Counted from the first letter of the stretch, positions 24,350-33,173 are shown. The stretch is 64,000 bases of DNA from Streptomyces sp. ERV7 (GCF_001653515.1 NZ_LYOY01000040.1:1240001-1304000); one strand, 5' to 3'. Numbers and translations: made by a program. The notes: generated by a model from the sequence alone, not told the origin.

Positions 24350-24520
24350 CGCGGAGCACACCGGGCTCCTTCGCGCACCTTCTCTCGCCCACCGCGCCGC
24401 CTTCGAGTGACAAGGCAACGGGTGCGAGGACGTGAGCTACGGCACACCTGCCGTATCGTGGAGCCCGATCCAGCGACAGATCGGCAGGTAAGTGCGCAGG
24501 GAACGGGCAGGAGGCGGCTG

Positions 24521-25678
24521 GTGACCGTCGACGACACGCAGTCCGGCGAGGGTGGCGGTCCCCCCTCCGAGCCGGGGCCCTCCGCCTACCCGACCCCGCA
24601 CCACGTCGTGGACCACACCGCCGAACCCACCGCCGATCCGCTCGCCATCCGGCTCGAACAGCTGATCCTGGGCGCGGACCGGCGGTACACGCCGTTCCAG
24701 GCCGCCCGGACCGCGGGCGTGTCCATGGAGCTGGCCTCGCGGTTCTGGCGGGCCATGGGGTTCGCGGACATCGGGCAGGCCAAGGCGCTCACCGAGGCGG
24801 ATGTGCTGGCGCTGCGCCGCCTCGCCGGTCTGGTCGAGGCGGGGCTGCTCAGCGAGCCCATGGCGGTCCAGGTCGCCCGCTCCACCGGGCAGACCACCGC
24901 CCGGCTGGCCGAATGGCAGATCGATTCCTTCCTGGAGGGTCTGACCGAGCCGCCCGAGCCCGGGATGACCCGCACGGAGGTCACATACCCGCTGGTCGAG
25001 CTGCTCCTGCCGGAGCTGGAGGAGTTCCTCGTCTATGTGTGGCGGCGCCAGCTGGCCGCCGCGACCGGGCGGGTGGTGCAGGCCGCCGACGACGAGGAGA
25101 TGGTCGACCGCCGGCTCGCCGTCGGCTTCGCGGACCTCGTCGGGTTCACGCGGCTCACCCGGCGGCTTGAGGAGGAGGAGCTCGGCGAGCTCGTCGAGGC
25201 CTTCGAGACGACCGCCGCCGACCTGGTGGCCGCGCACGGCGGCCGCCTCATCAAGACCCTCGGCGACGAGGTCCTGTTCGCCGCCGACGACGCGGGTACG
25301 GCGGCCGAGATATCGCTCCGGCTGATCGAGACCATGGGCCACGACGAGACGATGCCGGCGCTGCGCGTGGGCATCGCGTTCGGGACGGTCACCACCCGGA
25401 TGGGCGATGTCTTCGGCACGACCGTGAACCTGGCCAGCAGGCTCACCTCGATAGCGCCCAAGGACTCGGTCCTGGTGGACGGCGCGTTCGCGGAGGAGCT
25501 GGCGCGCACCGGCGACGCGCCGGTCTCCGAGACCCAGGCGGCGGAGGAGGCCGCGAAGGCGGAGAAGGAGGGCGAGGAGCCCCCCAAGTACCGCTTCGCG
25601 CTCCAGCCGATGTGGCAGCGGCCGGTGCGGGGCCTCGGCGTGGTCGAGCCCTGGATGCTGCACCGCAGGGGCGCGTAG
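24521..25678 (+). CDS. cya: Class III adenylate cyclase
   Basis: The protein has 385 residues. The GTG at 24521 is preceded by AGGAGG at 7 bases spacing; longer upstream frames lack an RBS. Residues 1-185 form an N-terminal regulatory part of helices (RYTPFQAARTAGVSMELASRFW and ADVLALRRLAGLVEAGL, a DNA-binding-like helical fold). The cyclase homology domain follows: the metal-binding Asp in VGFADLVGFTRLTRRL, the second Asp in LIKTLGDEVLF, RVGIAFG, and the transition-state Asn/Arg in GTTVNLASRL. It makes cAMP from ATP in the cytosol. In Streptomyces cAMP affects germination and aerial growth. Confidence 0.9.
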   Translation: MTVDDTQSGEGGGPPSEPGPSAYPTPHHVVDHTAEPTADPLAIRLEQLILGADRRYTPFQAARTAGVSMELASRFWRAMGFADIGQAKALTEADVLALRRLAGLVEAGLLSEPMAVQVARSTGQTTARLAEWQIDSFLEGLTEPPEPGMTRTEVTYPLVELLLPELEEFLVYVWRRQLAAATGRVVQAADDEEMVDRRLAVGFADLVGFTRLTRRLEEEELGELVEAFETTAADLVAAHGGRLIKTLGDEVLFAADDAGTAAEISLRLIETMGHDETMPALRVGIAFGTVTTRMGDVFGTTVNLASRLTSIAPKDSVLVDGAFAEELARTGDAPVSETQAAEEAAKAEKEGEEPPKYRFALQPMWQRPVRGLGVVEPWMLHRRGA

Positions 25679-25785
25679 GCGCTTCGCCGGAGGCATCGCC
25701 GTTCGGCCGCGGGCCGTCCTGGGCCGGCCGCGCGGTTCCCCGTGCCCCTTACGGGGCGCTGACGTGCCTGCCTAAGATCCCGACG

Positions 25786-25797
25786 TAACGTTCGTTA
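25786..25797. promoter_or_regulatory. Operator-like inverted repeat TAACGTTCGTTA
   Basis: TAACG and CGTTA arms flank two bases, inside a longer near-palindrome CGACGTAACG...GTTAACGTCG. It ends 20 bases before the start of the enoyl-CoA hydratase gene, as expected for a TetR-type repressor site on a fatty-acid-degradation gene. The regulator is not identified. Confidence 0.5.
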
Positions 25798-25817
25798 ACG
25801 TCGTCGGGAGGGTTCTC

Positions 25818-26618
25818 ATGGGCACGGATGAGCAGCGGTACGGGGAGTTCGTGGGCGTGCGGCGGCACGGGCACGTGGCCGAGCTGGTGCTGGACCGGCC
25901 CAAGGCGATGAACGCCGTCTCCAGCGAGATGGCCCGCTCGATCGCCGCCGCGTGCGACGCGCTGGCGGCCGATCCGCAGGTCCGCGCGACCGTGCTGACC
26001 TCCACCCACGAGCGGGCCTTCTGCGTGGGCGCCGACCTCAAGGAGCGCAACTCCTTCACCGACGCCGAGCTGGTGCGCCAGCGCCCCACCGCGCGGGCCT
26101 GCTACACCGGCGTCCTCGATCTGCCCATGCCGACCGTGGCCGCGGTGCACGGCTTCGCGCTCGGCGGCGGGTTCGAGCTGGCGCTCGCCTGCGACCTGAT
26201 CGTGGCGGACGCGACGGCCGTCGTCGGTCTGCCCGAGGTCTCCGTCGGCGTCATCCCCGGCGGCGGCGGTACGCAGCTGCTGCCCCGGCGCGTGGGCGCG
26301 GCCCGGGCCGCCGAACTGGTCTTCACCGCACGGCGGGTGGAGGCGGCGGAGGCCCGCGAGCTGAACCTGGTCGACGTGCTCGTGGACGCGGGCGAGGACC
26401 GTACCCAGGCGCTGGCGCTGGCCGGGCGGATCGCGGCGAACTCACCGGTCGGGCTGCGCGCGGCCAAGCGGGCGATGCGCCTGGGGCACGGCCTCGACCT
26501 GCGGGCGGGCCTGGAGGTCGAGGACGCGGCGTGGCGGTCGGTGGCGTTCTCGGGGGACCGGGCGGAGGGCGTCGCGGCGTTCAACGAGAAGCGGAAGCCC
26601 CAGTGGCCCGGCGAGTGA
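25818..26618 (+). CDS. Enoyl-CoA hydratase/isomerase family protein
   Basis: This 266-residue crotonase-fold protein has oxyanion-hole segments FCVGADLKER and AVHGFALGGGFELALACD, then VGLPEVSVGVIPGGGGTQLLPR with the catalytic Glu, and a C-terminal WPGE. It probably hydrates enoyl-CoA in beta-oxidation or a related acyl-CoA pathway. It is monocistronic, with a possible repressor site just upstream. Confidence 0.9.
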   Translation: MGTDEQRYGEFVGVRRHGHVAELVLDRPKAMNAVSSEMARSIAAACDALAADPQVRATVLTSTHERAFCVGADLKERNSFTDAELVRQRPTARACYTGVLDLPMPTVAAVHGFALGGGFELALACDLIVADATAVVGLPEVSVGVIPGGGGTQLLPRRVGAARAAELVFTARRVEAAEARELNLVDVLVDAGEDRTQALALAGRIAANSPVGLRAAKRAMRLGHGLDLRAGLEVEDAAWRSVAFSGDRAEGVAAFNEKRKPQWPGE

Positions 26619-26706
26619 CGGTCCGCACCGCCCGCCGCGTACGTTCTTGATCGAATTGGCCCAGCCAAACTGATCGAACTCGGGCAAACCTCCCTAAACT
26701 GGAGGG

Positions 26707-27795
26707 ATGCGCGGTGAGGGCGAGGGTGGCGGCGGGACCGAGGACGCACGGCTGCGGGCCGTGGTGTCGCTGGCGCAGGCCATGGCGGCGGCCCACACCC
26801 CGCGCGAGTCCTGGCGGGCGGCGGCGCTCGGCGCGCGGGACGCGCTCGCCGGGAACTTCGCCGCTCTCTCCACGTGGGAGCGGGAGCTGGGGCGGCTGCG
26901 GGTCCTGGTGAACTCGGGCGAACGGGCCGAGGGGGAGGAGGAGTTCCCCGAGGACGAGACGTATCCGGTGCACCAGTTTCCCGAGATCACCGAGTTCCTG
27001 CACGAGCGGTGGGCCGGCGGCGGCGAGCCCAACGCCTGGGTGGAGACGGCCTCCGCCGGGCCCGGGGACGCCGCCGGCTACTGCCACGAGCGGGTCACCG
27101 CCCTGCGCCGGCGCGGGCGCGGCTGCTGTGTGGTCGCGCCGATCGTGCTGCACGGACGGGCGTGGGGCGAGCTGTATGTGGCCCGGCCGGTGGGCGCGCC
27201 CGTCTTCGACGCGTCCGACGCGGACTTCGCCACGGTGCTGGCGTCGGTGGCGGCGGCCGGGATCGCCCAGACGGAACGTCTGGAGGAGGTCCGCCGCCTC
27301 GCGTTCACCGATCCGCTGACCGGCCTCGCCAACCGGCGCGCGGTGGACGTGCGTCTGGACGAGGCGGTCGAGGCGCACCGGCGGGACGCGGTGGTGGTGA
27401 GCCTGGTCGTCTGCGACCTGAACGGGCTGAAGCGGGTGAACGACACGCGGGGCCACGCGGTGGGGGACCGGCTGCTGGAGCGCTTCGGCTCGGTGCTGTC
27501 CCTGTGCGGGGCGATGCTGCCGGGGGCGCTGGCCGCGCGGCTCGGCGGCGACGAGTTCTGTCTGCTCGCGGTGGGGCCGGCGGCGGACGAGGTGGTCGCC
27601 GTGGCGTCCGAACTGTGCCTGCGGGCAGGGGAGTTGGAGCTGGGGGAGGGGGGGCGCGGGGAACTGCGCGGCCAGCCCCCACCGGAGCCGCGGATAAATC
27701 AAGGGGTCCGGGGGCAGCGCCCCCGGCAGTGGGCCCCGGCCCGCTACCCGGCCGCCCGCCAGAGGGCTTACGGGAAGGGGCGGGGCGGGGGCTAG
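26707..27795 (+). CDS. GAF-GGDEF protein with truncated GGDEF domain
   Basis: The 362-codon frame has a GAF-like sensor domain at residues 15-190 and then a GGDEF domain opening at RRLAFTDPLTGLANRR near residue 198. The GGDEF residues themselves lie at 280-284 (ARLGGDEFCLL). No RxxD inhibitory site precedes them. About 34 residues after GGDEF the sequence becomes GRGELRGQPPPEPRINQG, which is the translation of a dispersed non-coding repeat (from 27650). The last third of the domain is missing, so diguanylate cyclase activity is doubtful. Related full-length genes next to hutH are known as c-di-GMP enzymes in Streptomyces. Confidence 0.8.
   Translation: MRGEGEGGGGTEDARLRAVVSLAQAMAAAHTPRESWRAAALGARDALAGNFAALSTWERELGRLRVLVNSGERAEGEEEFPEDETYPVHQFPEITEFLHERWAGGGEPNAWVETASAGPGDAAGYCHERVTALRRRGRGCCVVAPIVLHGRAWGELYVARPVGAPVFDASDADFATVLASVAAAGIAQTERLEEVRRLAFTDPLTGLANRRAVDVRLDEAVEAHRRDAVVVSLVVCDLNGLKRVNDTRGHAVGDRLLERFGSVLSLCGAMLPGALAARLGGDEFCLLAVGPAADEVVAVASELCLRAGELELGEGGRGELRGQPPPEPRINQGVRGQRPRQWAPARYPAARQRAYGKGRGGG
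27650..27745 (+). repeat. Dispersed repeats that replace the end of the GGDEF gene
   Basis: GGGGCGCGGGGAACTGCG at 27651-27668 is followed by GGCCAGCCCCCACCGGAGCC and then by a second palindromic block, GGGGGCAGCGCCCCC (27710-27724). Both are families normally found between genes. Here they lie in the GGDEF reading frame. Confidence 0.75.
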
Positions 27796-27830
27796 TGACA
27801 CATGGCGATTCAATACGTACGCTGCTGAAT

Positions 27831-29378
27831 ATGGATATGCACACTGTCGTGGTGGGGACGTCCGGGACGACCCCGGAGGACGTCGTCGCCGTCGCCCGTC
27901 AGGGCGCCCGGATCGAGCTCTCGGCCGAAGCCCTCGACGCCCTCGCCAGAGCCCGCGAGATCGTCGACGCCCTCGCCGCCAAGCCGGAGCCGGTGTACGG
28001 CGTCTCCACCGGCTTCGGCGCCCTCGCCAGCCGGCACATCAGCCCGGACCTGCGCGCCCAGCTCCAGCGCAACATCGTGCGCTCGCACGCCGCCGGCATG
28101 GGCCCGCGCGTGGAGCGCGAGGTCGTGCGCGCGCTGATGTTCCTGCGGCTGAAGACCGTCGCCTCGGGGCACACCGGCGTACGCCCGTCCGTCGCCCAGA
28201 CCATGGTGGACATCCTCAACGCGGGCATCACCCCCGTCGTCCACGAGTACGGCTCGCTCGGCTGCTCCGGCGACCTCGCGCCGCTCTCGCACTGTGCCAT
28301 GACCCTGATGGGCGAGGGTGAGGCGGAGGGCCCCGACGGCGTCGTGCGGCCCGCCGGCGAGCTGCTCGCCGAGGCCGGTATCGAGCCCGTCGTGCTGCGC
28401 GAGAAGGAGGGCCTGGCCCTCCTCAACGGCACCGACGGCATGCTCGGCATGCTGGTCATGGCCCTCGCGGACCTGAAGAAGCTCTACACCTCCGCCGACA
28501 TCACGGCCGCCCTCTCCCTGGAGGCGCTGCTCGGCACGGCCAAGGTGCTCGCCCCGGAGCTGCACGCGATCCGCCCACACCCCGGCCAGGGCGTCTCCGC
28601 CGCCAACATGCTGGCCGTGCTGAAGGGGTCGGGTCTGACCGGGCACTTCCAGCAGGACGAGGCCCCGCGCGTGCAGGACGCGTACTCGGTGCGCTGCGCC
28701 CCGCAGGTCGCCGGCGCCGGCCGCGACACCCTCGCGTACGCCCTGACCGTCGCCGAGCGCGAGCTCGCCTCGGCCGTCGACAACCCGGTCGTCCTGCCGG
28801 ACGGACGCGTCGAGTCCAACGGCAACTTCCACGGTGCCCCGGTCGCGTACGTCCTGGACTTCCTCGCGATCGCCGCCGCCGACCTCGGCTCGATCGCCGA
28901 GCGCCGCACCGACCGGCTGCTCGACAAGAACCGCTCGCACGGCCTGCCGCCGTTCCTCGCGGACGACGCCGGTGTCGACTCGGGTCTGATGATCGCCCAG
29001 TACACGCAGGCCGCCCTGGTGAGCGAGATGAAGCGGCTGGCCGTCCCGGCGTCCGTCGACTCGATCCCCTCCTCCGCCATGCAGGAGGACCACGTCTCCA
29101 TGGGCTGGTCGGCCGCCCGCAAGCTGCGGACCGCGATCGACAACCTGACCCGGATCATCGCCGTCGAGCTGTACGCGGCGACCCGCGGCATCGAGCTGCG
29201 CCACGGCCTCACCCCCGCGCCCGCCTCCCAGGCCGCCATCAAGGCCGCCCGGGAAGCCGGTGTCGGCGGCCCCGGCCCGGACCGCTTCCTCGCCCCCGAC
29301 CTGGCCGCCGCCGACGCCTTCGTGCGCAGCGGTGAGCTGGTCGCGGCCGTGGAGCCGGTCACCGGTCCGCTGGCCTGA
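27831..29378 (+). CDS. hutH: Histidine ammonia-lyase
   Basis: This enzyme of 515 residues (513 from the ATG at 27837, which matches the MHTVVVGTSG start I recall for the family) deaminates L-histidine to trans-urocanate, the first step of histidine use. The prosthetic MIO group forms from three consecutive residues in GSLGCSGDLAPL; here they read Cys-Ser-Gly instead of the usual Ala-Ser-Gly. Other landmarks are YGVSTGFG with the catalytic Tyr, NGTDGM, QDAYSVRCAPQV, and SNGNFHG. It is followed by a very strong terminator. Confidence 0.96.
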   Translation: MDMHTVVVGTSGTTPEDVVAVARQGARIELSAEALDALARAREIVDALAAKPEPVYGVSTGFGALASRHISPDLRAQLQRNIVRSHAAGMGPRVEREVVRALMFLRLKTVASGHTGVRPSVAQTMVDILNAGITPVVHEYGSLGCSGDLAPLSHCAMTLMGEGEAEGPDGVVRPAGELLAEAGIEPVVLREKEGLALLNGTDGMLGMLVMALADLKKLYTSADITAALSLEALLGTAKVLAPELHAIRPHPGQGVSAANMLAVLKGSGLTGHFQQDEAPRVQDAYSVRCAPQVAGAGRDTLAYALTVAERELASAVDNPVVLPDGRVESNGNFHGAPVAYVLDFLAIAAADLGSIAERRTDRLLDKNRSHGLPPFLADDAGVDSGLMIAQYTQAALVSEMKRLAVPASVDSIPSSAMQEDHVSMGWSAARKLRTAIDNLTRIIAVELYAATRGIELRHGLTPAPASQAAIKAAREAGVGGPGPDRFLAPDLAAADAFVRSGELVAAVEPVTGPLA

Positions 29379-29394
29379 CAGCCGGGCCGTACGT

Positions 29395-29433
29395 GTGAAG
29401 GGGCGCCCGGGAACTTCCCGGGCGCCCCTTCAC
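29395..29433. terminator. Bidirectional terminator between hutH and the LAxTG protein gene
   Basis: GTGAAGGGGCGCCCGGGAA pairs perfectly with its complement over 19 bases around a minimal loop. It is flanked by two convergent stop codons and can end both transcripts. Confidence 0.9.
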
Positions 29434-29444
29434 GTACGCGTACT

Positions 29445-29720
29445 TCAGTACTGCTGCCGCGCCCGCCGCACCGAGAAGGCGACGAACCCGGCACCCAGGC
29501 CCAGGAAGGCCGTGCCGCCGAAGAGGTACGGGGACTTGTCCACGGTGCCCGTGTCGGCGAGGGCGAGATCGCCCTGTGAGCCCGGGGCCGCGGCCGTCGA
29601 GTGGCCCGGGTTCGACTGTGGCTTCCCGTCCGTGGCGTTGGCGGACGGGACGAACCACAGAGCACAGAGCAGCGAGCCTGCCGCGGTGGCGGTGAGCAGA
29701 GGCCGGCGAGCGACGGACAC
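29445..29720 (-). CDS. Small cell-wall-anchored protein with LAxTG sortase signal
   Basis: This 91-residue protein has a signal peptide (LLTATAAGSLLCALWFVPSA, cleavage near ANA-TD). About 30 polar residues follow, then LADTG at residues 54-58, a hydrophobic span (YLFGGTAFLGLGAGFVAF) and a basic tail (SVRRARQQY). LAxTG is the motif used by actinobacterial class E sortases. The mature exposed part is only about 30 residues. It starts at GTG 29720. No sortase gene is in the window. Confidence 0.85.
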   Translation of the reverse strand: MSVARRPLLTATAAGSLLCALWFVPSANATDGKPQSNPGHSTAAAPGSQGDLALADTGTVDKSPYLFGGTAFLGLGAGFVAFSVRRARQQY

Positions 29721-29829
29721 CTAGTCGATCCCCCTTGTGGATACGGCGAATTGGTGGTGTCCGCCGATGCTAGTGAAAGCAGCGGGTCGCAGGAAAGTCG
29801 CGGAGGTCGCGAGCCCTACGCTCCGACGC

Positions 29830-30180
29830 ATGACGACTGAAGAGACACCACGCTATGTCCGTCTCCGGGTGGATTTGGTACTGGAGATCGACGACCCGCA
29901 GGCGCTGACGGGCGCAGCTCTGGAGCGCATCACGGCGGACGAGCTCCTTCCGGACCAAGAACGCGCGCATGCCGAGTCCGCCGTAAGGGAAGACGAGGCG
30001 GAGGCCCTGGCGTATCTGGTCGATCCCTTCGACCTGGTCGCCCAGGTGCCGGGGGTCGAGCTCGCACAGGCCTCTTGGAGCAGCGAGGAGATCGAGTACG
30101 ACCCCGACGACGAGGACTGGGACCTCGACGAGGAAGATGAGGACGACGAGGAGGACGGAGTCGACGGCCCGAGGCCGTGA
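29830..30180 (+). CDS. Acidic small protein, function unknown
   Basis: This 116-residue protein has an N-terminal RYVRLRVDLVLEIDDPQALTG strand-helix segment and a very acidic C-terminal tail made almost only of Asp and Glu. Its pI must be very low. The ATG at 29830 is the first start after the divergent promoter region. It precedes the L,D-transpeptidase gene by 123 bases. I do not recognise a family. Confidence 0.7.
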   Translation: MTTEETPRYVRLRVDLVLEIDDPQALTGAALERITADELLPDQERAHAESAVREDEAEALAYLVDPFDLVAQVPGVELAQASWSSEEIEYDPDDEDWDLDEEDEDDEEDGVDGPRP

Positions 30181-30303
30181 CGTCCGAGGAGCCGCAGGGC
30201 CGGTTTGTCCGGCCCGGGTGGCGTTTCCCACATCTCCTCCGGAAAAGGAACCACAGCCTCAGTAGCTATGTTGTTCAGTCGATGGCTTGGGGAACCGGCA
30301 ACG

Positions 30304-31569
30304 ATGGAGAAGCGTGTGATAACGGAGAGTAAGCGGCGCAAGGGTCTCGTGGCCGCGTCCGCGGTGCTCGGCGGCGTACTGCTGCTGTCGGCCTGCAACG
30401 ACGACGGCAAGGACAAGGGCGGCGCCGACGCCTCGAAGACGTCGCAGTCCCAGGTCGACAAGGCGGCCGAGAAGGACACCTCCGACGCGAAGATCACCAT
30501 CACGCCCAAGAACGGCGCCGACAACGTCGGCATCAACAACGACACCAAGGTCTCCGTCGCCGACGGCAAGCTGACCTCGGTCGTCATGACCTCGGCCGAG
30601 GGCACGCCGGTCGCGGGCAAGATCTCCGCGGACGGGCTGAGCTGGGTGCCGGACAAGGCGCTGAAGCGCTCCGCCAAGTACAAGATCACGGCGACCGCGC
30701 AGGACGCGAAGGGCCGCGAGGCCCACGAGAACGCCTCGTTCGCGACGGTCTCGCCCGCCAACAGCTTCATCGGCAACTTCACGCCCGAGTCCGGCTCCAC
30801 GGTCGGCGTGGGCATGCCCGTGTCGGTGACCTTCGACAAGGCGATCGCCAACAAGAAGGACGTCCAGTCCCACATCACGGTGACGTCCAGCAGCGGCCAG
30901 GAGGTCGTGGGCCACTGGTTCGGCGCGCAGCGCCTGGACTTCCGCCCGCAGGACTACTGGAAGTCCGGCTCGACCGTCACCATGAAGCTCGACCTGGACG
31001 GCGTCGAGGGCAAGCCGGGTGTCACCGGCGTGCAGGAGAAGACGGTCACCTTCAAGATCGGCCGCAACCAGGTCTCCACGGTGGACGCCAAGACCCACCA
31101 GATGACCGTCACCCAGGACGGCAGGACCGTCAAGACGATCCCGATCTCGGCGGGCGCGCCCGACCACAAGACGTACAACGGCACCATGGTGATCTCCGAG
31201 AAGTTCAAGGAGACCCGGATGAACGGCGCCACCGTCGGCTTCACCGACGGCGACGGCAAGGGCGAGTACGACATCAAGGACGTCCCGCACGCGATGCGGC
31301 TCTCCGCCTCCGGCACCTTCATCCACGGCAACTACTGGGGCGCCAAGTCCATCTTCGGCAGCGCCAACACCAGCCACGGCTGCGTCGGTCTGTCCGACAC
31401 CAAGGGCGCGGGCGACTCGGGCACCTCGGGTGCCTGGTTCTACGACCACTCGATCGTGGGTGACGTGGTCGTCGTCAAGAACACCGGCGACAAGACCATC
31501 ACGCCCGACAACGGCTTCAGCGACTGGAACATGAGCTGGGCGGCCTGGAAGGCCGGTTCGGCGGTCTGA
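30304..31569 (+). CDS. L,D-transpeptidase lipoprotein
   Basis: This 421-residue exported lipoprotein has the lipobox LLLSAC with Cys31. Two Ig-like domains occupy about residues 60-250 (NGADNVGINNDTKVSVADG and PESGSTVGVGMPVSVTFDK). A YkuD catalytic domain lies at about 255-385 with the HGNYWG and SANTSHGCVGL motifs that carry the catalytic His and Cys. It makes 3-3 cross-links in peptidoglycan or attaches proteins to it. The ATG at 30304 is preferred over the longer frame. It ends in a strong terminator. Confidence 0.93.
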   Translation: MEKRVITESKRRKGLVAASAVLGGVLLLSACNDDGKDKGGADASKTSQSQVDKAAEKDTSDAKITITPKNGADNVGINNDTKVSVADGKLTSVVMTSAEGTPVAGKISADGLSWVPDKALKRSAKYKITATAQDAKGREAHENASFATVSPANSFIGNFTPESGSTVGVGMPVSVTFDKAIANKKDVQSHITVTSSSGQEVVGHWFGAQRLDFRPQDYWKSGSTVTMKLDLDGVEGKPGVTGVQEKTVTFKIGRNQVSTVDAKTHQMTVTQDGRTVKTIPISAGAPDHKTYNGTMVISEKFKETRMNGATVGFTDGDGKGEYDIKDVPHAMRLSASGTFIHGNYWGAKSIFGSANTSHGCVGLSDTKGAGDSGTSGAWFYDHSIVGDVVVVKNTGDKTITPDNGFSDWNMSWAAWKAGSAV

Positions 31570-31583
31570 TCCCGTACGGTCCG

Positions 31584-31626
31584 CGCGAAGCGGCCGCGCC
31601 CGGTTCTCCGGGCGCGGCCGTTCGCG
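31584..31626 (+). terminator. Terminator of the L,D-transpeptidase gene
   Basis: CGCGAAGCGGCCGCGCCCGG pairs with CCGGGCGCGGCCG-TTCGCG (one bulge) around TTCT, 14 bases after the stop. Confidence 0.85.
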
Positions 31627-31688
31627 TTCTCATGGCGTTCTCATCGCGGCCTCAACCCACCATCACCGCACCCGCCTAGCTTCGCGCC

Positions 31689-33122
31689 ATGTTCTTCACC
31701 TACCTCCGGCGCGAGCTGCGCCGCCGCAGAAAGGCGGCGCTGGTCGTCGCCTCGGGCCTCGCCCTCGGCATCGCGCTGGTCATCGTGGTCAGCTCGGTGT
31801 CGACCGGGATGACCCGGGCGCAGGGCAAGGTCCTGCAGTCGCTGTACGGGCTCGGCACCGATATGACGGTCACCAAGGCCGCGGCCCCGCCCGGCGGTTC
31901 GCAGGAGGGCCGGCCGCGCTTCCGGTTCGACGCCAAGGGCAGCGGGGACGGCACGAGCCAGTCCGGCGACCGGGTGATGGTGCAGGGCTTCCAGACCCTC
32001 GCGTCGTCCACCGTCGACCAGGTCGGCAGGCAGAGCGGGGTGGCGGACGCGGTCGGCGGCCTCAACCTGACCGTGCTGAAGGTCGACGGGGAGTTCACCC
32101 GGGGCGAGTTCAAGCAGTACCGCGGGCAGCGGCGCGCCCAGGGCGGCGGGGGCGGCCCGCAGGGCGAGGTGCAGGGCGGCGGCGCCTCCTTCGACGTCAA
32201 CTCCTTCACCGTGTACGGCACGGACGTCGCCAAGCAGCGGCTCGGCCCGCTCTCCTCCTCCAAGATCACCGCGGGCCGTACCTTCCGCGGCGACGAGGGC
32301 GCCGCCAAGGTCGCCGTCCTCGACAGCGCGTACGCCAAGGAGAAGAAGCTGGCCACCGGCGGCGACATCACCGTCTCCGGCGCCAAGTACACGGTCATCG
32401 GCCTCGCCACGGCCGACAGCGGGGAGGCCGCCGCCAACGTCTATCTGCCGCTCGCACAGGCGCAGGCACTCGCCGGCGCCAAGGGCAAGATCACCACGGT
32501 CTACGTCAAGGCCGCCGACTCGCAGCGGATCGCCACGGTGAAGTCCGCCATCCAGAAGAACGTCTCCGGGACCACCGTGACCACCTCGGCCGATCTCGCC
32601 GACACCGTCTCCGGCTCCCTGTCCACCGCCGCCGACCTCGCCTCCAGCGTCGGCAAGTGGCTCTCCATCGCCGTGCTCGCCGCCGCCTTCCTGGTGGCCG
32701 GGCTGCTCACCTCGTCGGCGGTCAGCCGCCGGGTGCGGGAGTTCGGCACGCTCAAGGCGCTCGGCTGGAAGAGCGGCCGGGTCACCCGCCAGGTCGTCGG
32801 AGAAGCCCTGGTCAACGGTCTGATGGGCGGCATCCTGGGCATCGGCCTCGGCCTGGCGGGCGCCTATACGGTGACCGCGATCAGCCCGACGCTCACCGCG
32901 AAGCTGGGCGGTGGCGGTGGCGGCTTCGGCGGGGGCGGCGGTGGCTTCGGGCGCCGCACCACGGCCAAGGCCGTCGACATCGCGCTCACCGCGCCGGTCT
33001 CCCTCACCACCATCGGCCTCGCCGTCGCCCTGGCCGTCGCGGGCGGCCTCGTCGCGGGCGCCTTCGGCGGCTGGCGCGCCTCCCGGCTGGGCCCGGCCGA
33101 CGCGCTGCGCCGCGTCGCCTAG
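31689..33122 (+). CDS. ABC transporter permease, FtsX/MacB type
   Basis: This 477-residue protein has one N-terminal membrane helix (ALVVASGLALGIALVIVVSSV), a periplasmic-side MacB-like domain of about 280 residues, then three C-terminal helices of the FtsX domain around SIAVLAAAFLVAGLLTSSAV, GGILGIGLGLAGAYTV and GLAVALAVAGGLVAGAFGGW. The motif VREFGTLKALGWKSGRV is the coupling loop. The loop between the second and third FtsX helices has two runs of Gly with Phe (KLGGGGGGFGGGGGGFGRR). It pairs with the ATPase 51 bases downstream. MacB/LolCE-type pairs move lipids, lipoproteins or peptides by mechanotransmission. Confidence 0.88.
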   Translation: MFFTYLRRELRRRRKAALVVASGLALGIALVIVVSSVSTGMTRAQGKVLQSLYGLGTDMTVTKAAAPPGGSQEGRPRFRFDAKGSGDGTSQSGDRVMVQGFQTLASSTVDQVGRQSGVADAVGGLNLTVLKVDGEFTRGEFKQYRGQRRAQGGGGGPQGEVQGGGASFDVNSFTVYGTDVAKQRLGPLSSSKITAGRTFRGDEGAAKVAVLDSAYAKEKKLATGGDITVSGAKYTVIGLATADSGEAAANVYLPLAQAQALAGAKGKITTVYVKAADSQRIATVKSAIQKNVSGTTVTTSADLADTVSGSLSTAADLASSVGKWLSIAVLAAAFLVAGLLTSSAVSRRVREFGTLKALGWKSGRVTRQVVGEALVNGLMGGILGIGLGLAGAYTVTAISPTLTAKLGGGGGGFGGGGGGFGRRTTAKAVDIALTAPVSLTTIGLAVALAVAGGLVAGAFGGWRASRLGPADALRRVA

Positions 33123-33173
33123 CCGCCGCGCACCGCTCACTCACGTACGTACGAAAGGAACCGACCCCGAGCC

